Positions 25,057 through 34,618 are shown, counted from the first letter of the stretch. The stretch is DNA of 64,000 nucleotides from Phycisphaeraceae bacterium (GCA_029260615.1 JAJDCX010000041.1:1-64000); one strand, 5' to 3'. Made by a program: numbers and translations. Notes: generated from the sequence alone by a model not told the origin.

Positions 25057-26277
25057 TCACGGGTCTTCGGTGGGGACCGTGTTTTCAGATCGCCCGCCGT
25101 GCATCACCGCGCTCCCAGCGCGTGGGCGACCGAATATGAGTTCCAAAGGCCCCTTAGCGGTCTCAATTGTTTGTGCCTGCCCGTGTCTCAGCCAAAGTGT
25201 CGAAGGGGTCCCCAAGACGTCCATGGTCTCGATCTGTAAGGCCGCTACGCCATCTTCATCCTGCCCGACTGGGTGGTAAGATTCAACCAACTCAGCCTGG
25301 GGCACGAACCGGGCGATGTGGAACGTGTAAGGCGAATCGGGGATGTCGACTTTATCGTCCGGGAGCACGGATCTGCTGGTGATCTGGTCGTGGTACCTCG
25401 TCCACACCTCGTGCCCGGTCTTTCCGACCGTTACCAGTGCGAAATCCGGGAGGGGGTTCGGCGTGTCGGGCGGGCAGTCCAGGATCACGCGGAACGGCAT
25501 CGCATCGGTCTGCTTGACGTTGTACTCAGGGAACCTGGCGAACAAAAGGCGTCTATCGGTGTTGTCCCGCCATTGGATCTCGACCTCAACCGCCGGGTTG
25601 CTTCTCTTGTCCGAAGCGCTATACGTCGTATTCTTTTCTTTGTCACGGCTGTAATGGGGCCAGTACTTCAGGACACGCACGGTGCACCCCAGGTCTTCGA
25701 AAGTCTTGACCGCACCCTCCGAAGCCGCCAGCTCACGCACAGCATCCCGGCCGATCCGGCTGATGAGTACCTTGGGAGGGCGGGTCAACTCAACCTTGAA
25801 CTGATTGAACAGTTCCTCCCTCTGGCGCTGGTCGATTACAGACATGTACCGCCAGATCGCGATGTAGCTGGTCATCCGATTCCGGGCGGGATCTGACGCG
25901 ATCAGCCACCGCGCATAAGACAGGTTGGGTCCCTCGATCGAGATCTGCAGGGCCACCCCGGCGGTCGGGTCCTGCACAGGAACAACTTGTTGGTCGAGCC
26001 GGGCTCGCGGGAGGTATCGCACGAGTCGAATCGGTGGGAGACCGCCCGGCTGGTCGATCGTCTGATCGAGGTCGGCATCGCGGCTTTGCAACAGCAGTTG
26101 TATCGGCGACGCTGTCCGTTCCGGATCTTCGTCATTCAGGTATCGGTACTCGAACAGCAGGTCCGACACGCGGTCACCCCCGTGTGACCCTGCTTGCAGC
26201 GGGTTCGCAATGGCGACCGTCATTGGGCAGAGGACCGCTGTGACGAGGCATAGTCTTGCAATCAGCGGCTTATTCAT
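25057..26277 (-). CDS. exported protein with two internal repeats, function unknown
   Basis: This 406-residue protein has a signal peptide (LIARLCLVTAVLC...AIA). I do not recognise the family. Two parts of it resemble each other: IRLVRYLPRARLDQQVVPVQD...GVALQIS (about residues 85-125) and FHIARFVPQAELVESYHPVGQD...GVAALQIE (about 330-370). The shared pattern is R-(Y/F)-x-P-x-A-x-L, PV-x-D, GVA-x-LQI, W-L. I chose ATG 26277, with AAGAG upstream, over an open GTG at 26307. A sigma-54 promoter lies about 180 bases upstream, divergent from the Rieske/cytochrome b operon, so it probably belongs to the same response. A ResB-like cytochrome-maturation role is possible but unsupported. Confidence 0.65.
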   Translation of the reverse strand: MNKPLIARLCLVTAVLCPMTVAIANPLQAGSHGGDRVSDLLFEYRYLNDEDPERTASPIQLLLQSRDADLDQTIDQPGGLPPIRLVRYLPRARLDQQVVPVQDPTAGVALQISIEGPNLSYARWLIASDPARNRMTSYIAIWRYMSVIDQRQREELFNQFKVELTRPPKVLISRIGRDAVRELAASEGAVKTFEDLGCTVRVLKYWPHYSRDKEKNTTYSASDKRSNPAVEVEIQWRDNTDRRLLFARFPEYNVKQTDAMPFRVILDCPPDTPNPLPDFALVTVGKTGHEVWTRYHDQITSRSVLPDDKVDIPDSPYTFHIARFVPQAELVESYHPVGQDEDGVAALQIETMDVLGTPSTLWLRHGQAQTIETAKGPLELIFGRPRAGSAVMHGGRSENTVPTEDP

Positions 26278-26465
26278 AATCCATCTCTTTAAGTAATCCA
26301 AAGACACAAACGTAACACGGCATCACACGGCCCCAGTCCGAACCCCAGTAGGCACACCATCCGATCCGCTCCAACCCCTTGAGTCTGTCGAACTAACCGA
26401 TAACGACGGCTATCTTCCTCGTCATGCCCGCAACCAGACGGCGCACGCTTTCCAGGATGGTGTCA

Positions 26466-26482
26466 TGGCAAATGCCATGCCA
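26466..26482 (-). promoter_or_regulatory. sigma-54 promoter for the two-repeat exported protein
   Basis: Minus strand TGGCATG-GCAT-TTGCC matches the consensus (TGGCACG-N4-TTGCW) with correct spacing. It would start transcription near 26455, about 180 bases upstream of the gene at 26277. No TGTRTCC-type dyad is nearby, so the enhancer may be shared, distant or different. Confidence 0.65.
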
Positions 26483-26619
26483 CCGGCTGGCTAGTGTTAC
26501 TCATGAACCCATGCGTCCCGGTGCGGATCAACCTCACGAACCAGATCCCACCCGCTTGCGATCCCGGGGCCTGACAAGCCGGGTAACGGGCCCCAACCGC
26601 GTACAAGGCCATCATCAAC

Positions 26620-26635
26620 TGGCACAACAATTGCT
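26620..26635 (+). promoter_or_regulatory. sigma-54 promoter for the Rieske/cytochrome b operon
   Basis: TGGCACA-ACAA-TTGCT is a near-perfect -24/-12 element, with GG and GC ten bases apart. Transcription would begin near 26647, 55 bases before the GTG at 26702. It is divergent from the promoter at 26466. Confidence 0.8.
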
Positions 26636-26701
26636 ACATGCCCCCCATCGGGGCCGGGGAAGGTCTGTACCAAGAGAGAGGGCCACTGCCGAACTAATAC
26701 C

Positions 26702-28621
26702 GTGAAACAACCGCCGCAATATAAAGTCGAGCTCGCAGACACAAGCTACTTCCGCAAGAGCGTCAAGTGTCAGTACGCCTGCCCCGTGGGCACCGACGCC
26801 GGCGGGTACGTCCGGGCGATCGCCGAGGGGGATTTCGAGTTGGCCTACCTGATCGCACGCGGACCCAACCCGCTGGCGTCGATCTGTGGGCGCGTCTGCG
26901 GCGCTCCCTGCGAAGCCGCGTGCCGACGCAGCGATATCGACCAGCCCGTCTCGATACGTGCTCTCAAGCGATTCGCCGCGAAGGAATACGGGATGGAGTC
27001 GAAAGAGTTCGACCCCATGCTCCTCCTCAAGAAAGTTGCCGTCAGCGCCGGATTGCGGCAGCGGCGTGGCCTGGAGGACCTGACCGCGCTGCTCGAGGCA
27101 CTCAGCCGTAACGAACTCACCCCGCCGACCGGAGACAAGATAGCGATCATCGGCTCCGGGCCCGCCGGGTTGGCCGCCGCACACGACCTGGCCGTGATGG
27201 GTTTCAGGCCAACCATTTTTGAAATGGAGCCCGAGCCCGCAGGCATGCTGGCGTACGGTATCCCGGAATACCGCCTGCCACGCCACCTGATCCGCGCTGA
27301 GATCGAGGTCATCAAGGCCCTGGGTGTGGAAATCATCTGCAATACCGTGGTGGGCAAGGATATCACGTTCGCCGATATCCGGAGTGAGCACAAAGCGACT
27401 CTGATCGCCGTCGGTGCGAAACGGTCTCGGGCCTTGCCGATCCCTGGCGGCGACGCCAAGGGCGTGATCGGTGGCGTCGAGTTGCTCCGCGACATCGGCG
27501 CAGGCCAGATGCCCGAACTGGGCAAGCGGGTCGTGGTCATCGGCGGCGGAAACGTCGCGTTCGACGTCTCACGCACGGTGATTCGCCAAGTCGGCTTCGA
27601 TGTCTCACGTACCGCGCTGCGTGCTTCCACCGTTCAAGAGGTCCACCTATGCTGCCTGGAGAGCCTGGATGACATGCCCGCCGATGACGTCGAGATCATC
27701 GAGGGGCACGAGGAGGGTGTCCGGCTGTGTGCCGGTTTGGGCCCCAAGGAAATACTCACCGACGATGAGGGGCGGGTCCGTGCGATCAGCTTCAAGCCCG
27801 TCCTGTCGATCTTCGATGAAAACGGCCGGTTCGCCCCGAAGTTCGACGAAGAAAAGGTCACGACCATCCAAGCGGACACCGTGCTGTGGGCGATCGGCCA
27901 GGCAACGGATGTTTCCTTCGTGGATGCCCAACGCGACGGGATCGAGCTGACCGACCGGGGTCTGATCAGCGTGGACCCCGAAACGCTCGCCACGTCTGCG
28001 CCCGACGTCTTCGTCACCGGCGACGCGGCGTACGGGCCGGGGCTCATGATCAAGGCGGTCGCCAGCGGTAAGCAGGCGGCGAGATCCATACACAGCTCGC
28101 TCCTTGGTTCGGATTTTTCCTGCAACGCCACCGGCACCCACACGTGCCTGCCCCGTTATAAGCGCGAGAAGGACTATGAGAAACTGATCCGCTTCCACCC
28201 CGACACCGAGCCGGTCGATGAACGCAAGCTCGCTCAGGACATCGAAGTGGAGCGGTGCTTCTCCCTGCCGCAGGCCCATCAGGAAGCGGCGCGTTGCCTG
28301 GACTGCGGAACAAACACGATCTTCGACTCCGCGAAGTGCGTGCTGTGCGGCGGGTGTGTCGATGTCTGCCCGGAGAACTGCCTGCGTATCGTCTCCGTGA
28401 GTCGGATACAAGCCAACGGCCAGACGCAGCAGGTACTGGAAGCGCTCCTCGGGGACACCCCACACGACAAGGCCTCCGCGATCATCAAAGAGGAAGACCG
28501 TTGTATCCGCTGTGCCCAATGCGCGGACCGCTGTCCCGTCGGGGCCATCACCATGGAGCATTTTTCCTTTACGGATGGGCTGACGATGCGAACGCTCACG
28601 CCGAAGGCGATGGATAAGTGA
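26702..28621 (+). CDS. GltD-like FAD/Fe-S oxidoreductase
   Basis: This 639-residue cytosolic protein has an N-terminal Fe-S domain (CQYACPVGTDAGGY, ICGRVCGAPCEAACRR), as in glutamate synthase small subunits. An FAD domain follows (GSGPAGLAAAHDLA, then EMEPEPAGMLAYGIPEYRLP) and a second dinucleotide fold (VVVIGGGNVAFDVSR). Near the C-terminus are two [4Fe-4S] ferredoxin motifs (CVLCGGCVDVCPENC, CIRCAQCADRCPVG). It probably passes electrons between NAD(P)H and a ferredoxin or quinone-linked complex. It leads the operon with a Rieske protein and cytochrome b, as in some planctomycete (anammox) bc-type complexes, where a similar NAD(P) module is attached. The GTG at 26702 lacks a good ribosome site. 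Confidence 0.85.
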   Translation: MKQPPQYKVELADTSYFRKSVKCQYACPVGTDAGGYVRAIAEGDFELAYLIARGPNPLASICGRVCGAPCEAACRRSDIDQPVSIRALKRFAAKEYGMESKEFDPMLLLKKVAVSAGLRQRRGLEDLTALLEALSRNELTPPTGDKIAIIGSGPAGLAAAHDLAVMGFRPTIFEMEPEPAGMLAYGIPEYRLPRHLIRAEIEVIKALGVEIICNTVVGKDITFADIRSEHKATLIAVGAKRSRALPIPGGDAKGVIGGVELLRDIGAGQMPELGKRVVVIGGGNVAFDVSRTVIRQVGFDVSRTALRASTVQEVHLCCLESLDDMPADDVEIIEGHEEGVRLCAGLGPKEILTDDEGRVRAISFKPVLSIFDENGRFAPKFDEEKVTTIQADTVLWAIGQATDVSFVDAQRDGIELTDRGLISVDPETLATSAPDVFVTGDAAYGPGLMIKAVASGKQAARSIHSSLLGSDFSCNATGTHTCLPRYKREKDYEKLIRFHPDTEPVDERKLAQDIEVERCFSLPQAHQEAARCLDCGTNTIFDSAKCVLCGGCVDVCPENCLRIVSVSRIQANGQTQQVLEALLGDTPHDKASAIIKEEDRCIRCAQCADRCPVGAITMEHFSFTDGLTMRTLTPKAMDK

Positions 28622-28645
28622 CCTCAAAATGGAAAGGATGCTGGC

Positions 28646-29128
28646 ATGAATGGCGCGTTAGGCGGGCCCCGGTTCGAGAAACCAATCCAACGCCGGAACT
28701 TCCTCGGCATGCTGGCGGCATGGTCGTTCTTCGGGACGATTGGTGCGGCGCTGCTCGGCGCGCTGAGGCTTCCGATGCCCGCGGTCTTCCCGGAGTCCGA
28801 CAGCAGGTTTCCCATCGGGAAACCCGAGGATTTCCCGGACGGGAGTGTGATCCACATCCCCCGGCGCCGTGTGTGGGTGTTTTCAGATACGGGTGGAATC
28901 GCCGCCGTGTCGACGGTGTGTCCGCATCTGGGATGCCTGGTGGGGCGCGAAGACAACGGCAACTACACCTGTCCGTGTCACGGGTCGCGGTTTGACGCGA
29001 CCGGTAAGAATGTCAGTGGCCCGGCTCCGCGGGGCCTGGTCTGGCTTGACGTATCCCTGGGCCCGGATGGACGCCTGATCGTAGACAGCGGCAAAGAAGT
29101 CGATCGGGGCACGCGTATTCTCGTATAG
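28646..29128 (+). CDS. Rieske [2Fe-2S] protein
   Basis: This 160-residue protein has a Tat-type N-terminus (QRRNFLGMLAAWSFFG) that also acts as the membrane anchor. The Rieske motifs are CPHLGC and CPCHGSRFD, the two Cys-His pairs of the cluster. It would sit on the periplasmic side of the cytoplasmic membrane, taking electrons from quinol through the cytochrome b encoded next (9-base gap). The start has AAAGGA seven bases upstream. Length and motifs are normal for the bc/b6f family. Confidence 0.95.
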   Translation: MNGALGGPRFEKPIQRRNFLGMLAAWSFFGTIGAALLGALRLPMPAVFPESDSRFPIGKPEDFPDGSVIHIPRRRVWVFSDTGGIAAVSTVCPHLGCLVGREDNGNYTCPCHGSRFDATGKNVSGPAPRGLVWLDVSLGPDGRLIVDSGKEVDRGTRILV

Positions 29129-29137
29129 GGACAAGCA

Positions 29138-30670
29138 ATGGCTTACAGCGCATCGCGCCAATTTATCCGTAACCTCAAGGCTCTGCCGGCCACCTTTTTC
29201 GATTCTTTCATCCGGCACGGCAAGCCGACATCGGACCGGGCGCAAACACAAACCGTCGTGCAGAACTTCTTCCTGCACATCCACTCGTCCCGGATCCACA
29301 AACATTCTCTCAAATCGCTCACCACCATGGGCTTGGGGGTGATGACCCTGGCGATGTTCATCATCTTGTGCTTCACCGGCACCTTGCTGATGGTGTACTA
29401 CAAACCGTCCGTGGCAAGCGCCTACGACAGCATCAAGGACATCCAATACGTCGTACCCACCGGCCGCATCATGCGGAACGTCCACCGCTGGGCGGCACAC
29501 GGCATGGTCATCCTGCTCATGTTGCACATGGCCAGGGTTTTTTACACCGGGGCGTACAAACGGTCACGTGAGTTCAACTGGGTCTTGGGCATGATGCTTT
29601 TCGTCGTGACACTGGGCCTGAGCTTCACCGGATACCTGCTGCCCTGGGATCAGCTGGCCTACTGGGCGGTCACGATCGGGTCCGCCATCGCCGCGTCGCC
29701 CACCGAGCTAACCGACGCCGTCAGCGTAACTCAATACTTCGATCCGGGCGGTCAGATCAAAGAGGTGATGCTCGGAGCCCACTTCATCGGCGAGGAGGCT
29801 CTGATCCGATTCTACCTGTTGCACATCGTGGTCCTGCCGATCTTGCTGTGCGCGATCCTCGGCGTACACATGTGGCGGATCCGGAAGGACGGTGGCCTGG
29901 CACGCCCCGCCAGCGCAGACCCACTGCCGGTTCAGGCCGACATCACGGCCGCCGCCTCACCGACCAAGACATTCGGTCTGATGGCGGTCATCGCAGACCG
30001 AACACCCGCCACGGACCAGGAGATCGACAACACGGTGCCCTCCTGGCCTCGCGTGTTCCGCATCGAGGCCATACTGCTGATGCTGGTACTGATCGTCCTG
30101 GTGCTGCTCTCGCTGGCGTTCGATGCCCCACTGAAAGAAATGGCCAACCCGGAAGTTCCAGAAAATCCCGCCAAAGCGCCCTGGTACTTTCTGGGGCTTC
30201 AAGAGCTGGTCTCCTACTCTGCATTCATGGGCGGCATGGTGATCCCCGGGATCGTCGTGGTGGGCCTGTGCCTGATCCCCTACCTGGACCGCGAGGAGGA
30301 AGACATCGGCGTCTGGTTCAGCGGCAGGCGGGGACGATGGGTTGCGCTCATTAGTGCTGTATACAGCATCGTGATTTCGGTCAGTATCCTCGCTTTTACG
30401 GTCCAATTCGGGTGGCTTCGGAATTGGTTCCCCGAGATCCCGCAGTTCATCATCATCGTCATCAACCCGGGTACCGTGTTCGTCCTGGCCTGCGCGCTTT
30501 GGTCGATCATCCTGCTGCGCGTTACCAACTCCACACGCATGGCCGCGATCGGGCTCTTTACCTGTTTCCTGGTCTGCTTCGTGATCCTGACCTACTTCGC
30601 CATGGTCCACCGCGGCCCCAACTGGGACTTCTTCTGGTCGCATGCCGACTGGCCCACCGTACAACATTGA
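29138..30670 (+). CDS. cytochrome b, b6-type fused with subunit IV
   Basis: This 510-residue membrane protein has eight or more hydrophobic helices. Haem ligands are [15 protein letters not shown] (first and last His) and the H-x14-H pair in [19 protein letters not shown]; the 14-residue gap is the b6-type spacing. In place of the classical PEWY quinol motif there is [11 protein letters not shown], as in other fused bacterial cytochromes b. The protein thus covers both b6 and subunit IV. It forms the core of a quinol-oxidising complex with the Rieske protein upstream. The start has AGGGA six bases ahead. Confidence 0.9.
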   Translation: MAYSASRQFIRNLKALPATFFDSFIRHGKPTSDRAQTQTVVQNFFLHIHSSRIHKHSLKSLTTMGLGVMTLAMFIILCFTGTLLMVYYKPSVASAYDSIKDIQYVVPTGRIMRNVHRWAAHGMVILLMLHMARVFYTGAYKRSREFNWVLGMMLFVVTLGLSFTGYLLPWDQLAYWAVTIGSAIAASPTELTDAVSVTQYFDPGGQIKEVMLGAHFIGEEALIRFYLLHIVVLPILLCAILGVHMWRIRKDGGLARPASADPLPVQADITAAASPTKTFGLMAVIADRTPATDQEIDNTVPSWPRVFRIEAILLMLVLIVLVLLSLAFDAPLKEMANPEVPENPAKAPWYFLGLQELVSYSAFMGGMVIPGIVVVGLCLIPYLDREEEDIGVWFSGRRGRWVALISAVYSIVISVSILAFTVQFGWLRNWFPEIPQFIIIVINPGTVFVLACALWSIILLRVTNSTRMAAIGLFTCFLVCFVILTYFAMVHRGPNWDFFWSHADWPTVQH

Positions 30671-30689
30671 AACAGTGACACAACGAGAT

Positions 30690-33500
30690 ATGCACGAAAA
30701 ATTAACAACCGCCGCCTTACTGATCAGCAGCACGCTGGCGTTCGCGTTGCTGGTCTATTCTGCGTATGACGAGAACCTCGCCGCAGACTGGTACATCTAC
30801 CAGAAAGAATATAAGCAGCAGTTGACCCTCAAGGCCGACGATGACCGCGCCCGGCTCGCGGCCAAGCGGTACGACATCGGGCAAAAGCAGATCTTCTTGT
30901 CGGACCTGAACCGCGTTGATCGTTGCGTGACCTGTCACGTCGCCGTCGACAACCCCGCCATGGCCGACGCACCCCAACCGCTGACATCACACCCCGGCGA
31001 CTTCATGACCGACCACCCCAAGGAGCGGTTCGGGTGCACGGTCTGCCACCGGGGGCAAGGCCGCGCCACCGAACAAGACGATGCACACGGGCATGTACCG
31101 CATTGGCTCGACCCGATGGTAGCGCCGGAAGAGATCTTCCAGGCCTGCATCCGCTGCCACACCGATCGGTCCCTTGCCGGATCGGACGAATACAATACAG
31201 CCATGGAGCTGGTCTACGAAAAGGCCTGCTTCTCATGTCACAGGATCCGAGGCAAGGGCGGGAACGTCGGCCCGGCACTGGACCGTGCCGGGGAGATCAA
31301 TGACGCCGAATGGCACTTCAAACACTTCAAGGACCCCAAGTCCGTGGTGGCGACCTCCGAGATGCCCAACCTCAACCTGACCGACCAAGAGGCAAACCAA
31401 TTGACCGTCCTGGTGATGGGGCTGACCGGCCCACCGGTCCCGATGGACCTGCTATCCATCCCGAACACACAGGCAGACCAGGCACCCGCCGGCGACGACC
31501 TGGACCCGTTGGCACTGGAAGACTTCGTCGGCAGCAAGTTCTGCATCAGTTGTCACAAGGGAACCCACCCCGACGCCGTAAACGGGTGGCGGCAGTCGCG
31601 AATGGCCACAACATTCCAGCGCATCAAGGACGAACCGGTGAAGGACAACTGCCTGCCCTGCCACACGACCGGGTACAACCCCGAAACCGGACACTACATC
31701 GAGGAGGGGGTCGCCTGTGAAGCCTGTCACGGGCCCGGGAAGGAAGCAGTCAAGCTCGTCTTGCGCGGTCGCGCGGACGAACACAAGAAGATGATCCGCA
31801 TCAACCCACAGTCCAAGCTCGTCTGCGCCCGATGCCACAACCCGCACGTCCCCGTGGGAACACACGCCGACTACTACCGCCAACTCCCACCGCGCAACCC
31901 GGACCAACCCACGACACCGACCGCCAAGTTCGAGTCGCCCGCCACCGAAGGCGAGCTTTCAAAGGTCATCGTATCCGTCCCCCAACTCCTTCAAGAGACG
32001 CCCGATCCGCCCGACGCCGTAATCAGTAGCGCACCGAGAATCGTGACACCAAGTGAACAGGCAACACCACAAACCGAGTCGGCACTACCCGTAACACCGG
32101 TCAACGCTGAGGATGTTCCCGCCGCTTCGTCCGAAAACGTGTCCGTAAACAACCAAGATTCCATAGAGGATGAAATAGACGGAGGCAAGACAACAGCCAA
32201 GACAGAATCATCAGCGATGCACACGGTGATCACGGATGAAGAGCCGGCCATCACACACGGTCGGGCAGTCATCCAAGTGGAGCCCAGACAGGACCTGTCG
32301 CCGCCCGGTCCCGAATCCGACCATATCGTGACGCCAGTTCGGTCACTCGGTGAAATGTCATCGTCTAACCTTGCTTCATCTCCCATACAGTTTGATGCCC
32401 AGGCAGGATGCACGACCCGCGGATGTCACACGGAAATGATCGCAGACTACAAGGTGCACGGCCCCACAGCCGTGGGTCTGTGCCAGGCCTGTCATAAAAC
32501 AGTGGATGCCGACGCACACCGATTCGAACTTACTAAAGAGCAACCGGACCTGTGTTACCAATGCCACGGTGAACCCCCGGATGCCGAGTTCCTGCACGGC
32601 CCCGTGGCCCTGGGCATGTGCACCGCCTGCCACAACCCGCACAGCGGGCCGGAGCGTTTGATGCTGCGAAAGGACGGGCAGGACCTGTGCTTCACGTGCC
32701 ACACGGAAATGGGCAAGCATGTCAACAGCGCCCAGGTGCAGCACGGCGCCGTCGTAGAATACGGCTGCACGGAGTGCCACAGCCCGCACCGGGAGGACCA
32801 CAAGTTCCAGCTCAAGGACGCCGTCCCCGATCTGTGCCTGAACTGCCACCCGCAGATCGAAGCCCTCGTGGAAGAAGCCACAACGCCCCACGGGGCGGTC
32901 GAGATCAAGAAGAAATGCGTCAACTGCCACAACCCACACGGCAGCAACGTCCCCCGGATACTCCGCAATGTCGAGATGGACCTCTGCCTCAGTTGTCACA
33001 ACGAGCCGATGGATACGCCGACGGGGACCATCATCGACATGAAGTCCTGGATCGAAAACAACCCCGAACGGCACGGCCCGATCCGCCTGAAGCTCTGCAC
33101 GGCTTGCCACCAGCCGCACGGGTCTAAGAACTTCCGCATCCTCAAGCGGACATTCCCAGCCGAGTTCTACAAGCCGTTCGAGCTGGAGATCTACGCGTTG
33201 TGTTTCGGGTGCCACGAAAAAACGCTTGTGCTCGACAAACGCACCACCACGCTCACCGGGTTCCGTAACGGCGACAAGAACCTGCACTTCGCCCACGTCA
33301 ACCAGGAGAAGGGGCGTACCTGCCGGGCCTGCCACGAGATACACGCGGGGACCAAACCGAAGCGGATCAAGGACTTCGTGCCGTTCGGAGACTGGAAATA
33401 CCCGCTTAATTACGAGAAGAACGAGAACGGCGGGGGCTGCGCGCCCGGGTGCCACGTCCCACGCAGGTACGACCGACGAGAAGAAATCGTCCAGAAATGA
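30690..33500 (+). CDS. 936-residue multihaem cytochrome, 21 candidate haem sites
   Basis: The protein has an N-terminal membrane anchor (LLISSTLAFALLVYSAY) and 19 CXXCH motifs. Two atypical ones are CTTRGCH (CX4CH) and CAPGCH (CX3CH). It splits in three: haems 1-4 (residues 60-220), as in cytochromes attached to bc complexes; haems 5-8 (residues 275-395); then a ~180-residue Pro/Thr/Ser/Glu-rich linker, and haems 9-21, a chain of doubled motifs like MtrA/DmsE. It probably carries electrons from the cytochrome b/Rieske complex across the periplasm. The ATG at 30690 follows the cytochrome b stop by 19 bases; the frame is open back to 30642 but without a better start. A fusion of separate genes is the likely origin. 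Confidence 0.88.
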   Translation: MHEKLTTAALLISSTLAFALLVYSAYDENLAADWYIYQKEYKQQLTLKADDDRARLAAKRYDIGQKQIFLSDLNRVDRCVTCHVAVDNPAMADAPQPLTSHPGDFMTDHPKERFGCTVCHRGQGRATEQDDAHGHVPHWLDPMVAPEEIFQACIRCHTDRSLAGSDEYNTAMELVYEKACFSCHRIRGKGGNVGPALDRAGEINDAEWHFKHFKDPKSVVATSEMPNLNLTDQEANQLTVLVMGLTGPPVPMDLLSIPNTQADQAPAGDDLDPLALEDFVGSKFCISCHKGTHPDAVNGWRQSRMATTFQRIKDEPVKDNCLPCHTTGYNPETGHYIEEGVACEACHGPGKEAVKLVLRGRADEHKKMIRINPQSKLVCARCHNPHVPVGTHADYYRQLPPRNPDQPTTPTAKFESPATEGELSKVIVSVPQLLQETPDPPDAVISSAPRIVTPSEQATPQTESALPVTPVNAEDVPAASSENVSVNNQDSIEDEIDGGKTTAKTESSAMHTVITDEEPAITHGRAVIQVEPRQDLSPPGPESDHIVTPVRSLGEMSSSNLASSPIQFDAQAGCTTRGCHTEMIADYKVHGPTAVGLCQACHKTVDADAHRFELTKEQPDLCYQCHGEPPDAEFLHGPVALGMCTACHNPHSGPERLMLRKDGQDLCFTCHTEMGKHVNSAQVQHGAVVEYGCTECHSPHREDHKFQLKDAVPDLCLNCHPQIEALVEEATTPHGAVEIKKKCVNCHNPHGSNVPRILRNVEMDLCLSCHNEPMDTPTGTIIDMKSWIENNPERHGPIRLKLCTACHQPHGSKNFRILKRTFPAEFYKPFELEIYALCFGCHEKTLVLDKRTTTLTGFRNGDKNLHFAHVNQEKGRTCRACHEIHAGTKPKRIKDFVPFGDWKYPLNYEKNENGGGCAPGCHVPRRYDRREEIVQK

Positions 33501-33524
33501 GGCCCCACTATAGGAGTTGGATTC

Positions 33525-34568
33525 ATGAACACACTGCGCATGATACGCGTCACACTCTGCCTCATACTATCGGTATTAGCCACCGCAACGTTTGGCACCT
33601 CCTCCGCAGCGGCAAACGAAAAGCTGCGGGTCGGCGAACACCTGCCGGGATTCTCCCTGCCCCGCGCAGACAACCCCCGCAAGCAGTTCACGTCGAAAGA
33701 CCTGCTCGGGAAGCCGTCCATCATAATCTTCTGGCGGCCGGGCCAGGAGCTGTCGAGCGAGGCCATCACCGATCTCCAACAGATCCTGCGCGATGTGGGG
33801 GCCTCGCGGTTGAAGGTGGTCGCGGTAGACACCGCGCAGTCCCCCGCCGAGGACGTGGTCGCAGCGATGGACAAGTTGGAGCTGACGTTCCCCATCTTAC
33901 TCGACGCCGAGCGGGTGCTGTACGGCGAAGTCGGTGTGATCGTCGCCCCGACGACGCTGATGTTCGACGCGGAAGGTGTACTCCGATTCGCCATGCCGAC
34001 CCGTCCACCGCAGTACGCCCGGGTGATCAGCGCCCGCGCACGCTACCTTGTCGGTGACATCGACGAGGATCAGATGAACCAGGAGGTCAACCCGACCCTG
34101 CTGACCGTCGAACACGACCGAGCCGCGGCGTGGCGCATGTACAACCTGGGCAAGAAGGCACAGGCCGGCGGAGAAACCGATAAGGCAATCGGGCTCTTCG
34201 AGCGGTCCCTGACCCAATACCCGACCCTGGTTGAATCAAGGTGTGCCCTCGGCTTTTTGAAATTCGAAGCCGGCAAATGGGATGAGGCGGGCAGTCAATT
34301 CGAATTCGCCCTGGCCCAGCAGCCCACACTGGCCCTGGCCCTGCTTGGGAGGGCCGCAGTCCTGTCCCGAACCGGCAGCACCGCGGACGCAGAACAGCTC
34401 CTGCTATCTCTGCTCGAGCACCGCTCCATCGCCATCCGCACCCGGTACGAACTTGGCCGGATCTACGACCAGCGCGGCGAGACCGACAAAGCAAGCAAAT
34501 ACTTCCAGGCGGCCTTGATCATTATGTTTCCGGAACCTGAAGCGACCCTCGCGGATGACGGGAACTGA
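33525..34568 (+). CDS. exported thioredoxin-fold protein lacking the CXXC, with TPRs
   Basis: This 347-residue protein has a signal peptide (residues 1-31). Residues 35-180 look like a TlpA/AhpC-type thioredoxin fold (VGEHLPGFSLP, KPSIIIFWRPGQ, VVAVDTAQS, FPILLDAE, VIVAPTTLMFDAEG). The usual FWxxWCxxC is replaced by FWRPGQELSS, so there are no redox cysteines. TPR-like repeats follow (about 210-330). It is the last gene in the Rieske/cytochrome b operon, with AGGAG eight bases upstream. It may act as a scaffold or chaperone for cytochrome assembly rather than a reductase. Confidence 0.75.
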   Translation: MNTLRMIRVTLCLILSVLATATFGTSSAAANEKLRVGEHLPGFSLPRADNPRKQFTSKDLLGKPSIIIFWRPGQELSSEAITDLQQILRDVGASRLKVVAVDTAQSPAEDVVAAMDKLELTFPILLDAERVLYGEVGVIVAPTTLMFDAEGVLRFAMPTRPPQYARVISARARYLVGDIDEDQMNQEVNPTLLTVEHDRAAAWRMYNLGKKAQAGGETDKAIGLFERSLTQYPTLVESRCALGFLKFEAGKWDEAGSQFEFALAQQPTLALALLGRAAVLSRTGSTADAEQLLLSLLEHRSIAIRTRYELGRIYDQRGETDKASKYFQAALIIMFPEPEATLADDGN

Positions 34569-34597
34569 GTTCGACTCTCGCACTTTTCCGGCTGTGC

Positions 34598-34618
34598 GGT
34601 GGGTGCCGCCCCCCCACC
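34598..34618 (+). terminator. possible terminator after the bc-type operon
   Basis: GGTGGG (34598-34603) pairs with CCCACC (34613-34618), followed a few bases on by TTTT. It sits 30 bases after the last operon gene. The stem is short, so confidence is limited. Confidence 0.35.

Noticed and set aside
26682-26688. GCCACTG ahead of the bc-type operon as a cobalamin riboswitch
   Set aside because: The motif occurs alone; the rest of the conserved core is missing.
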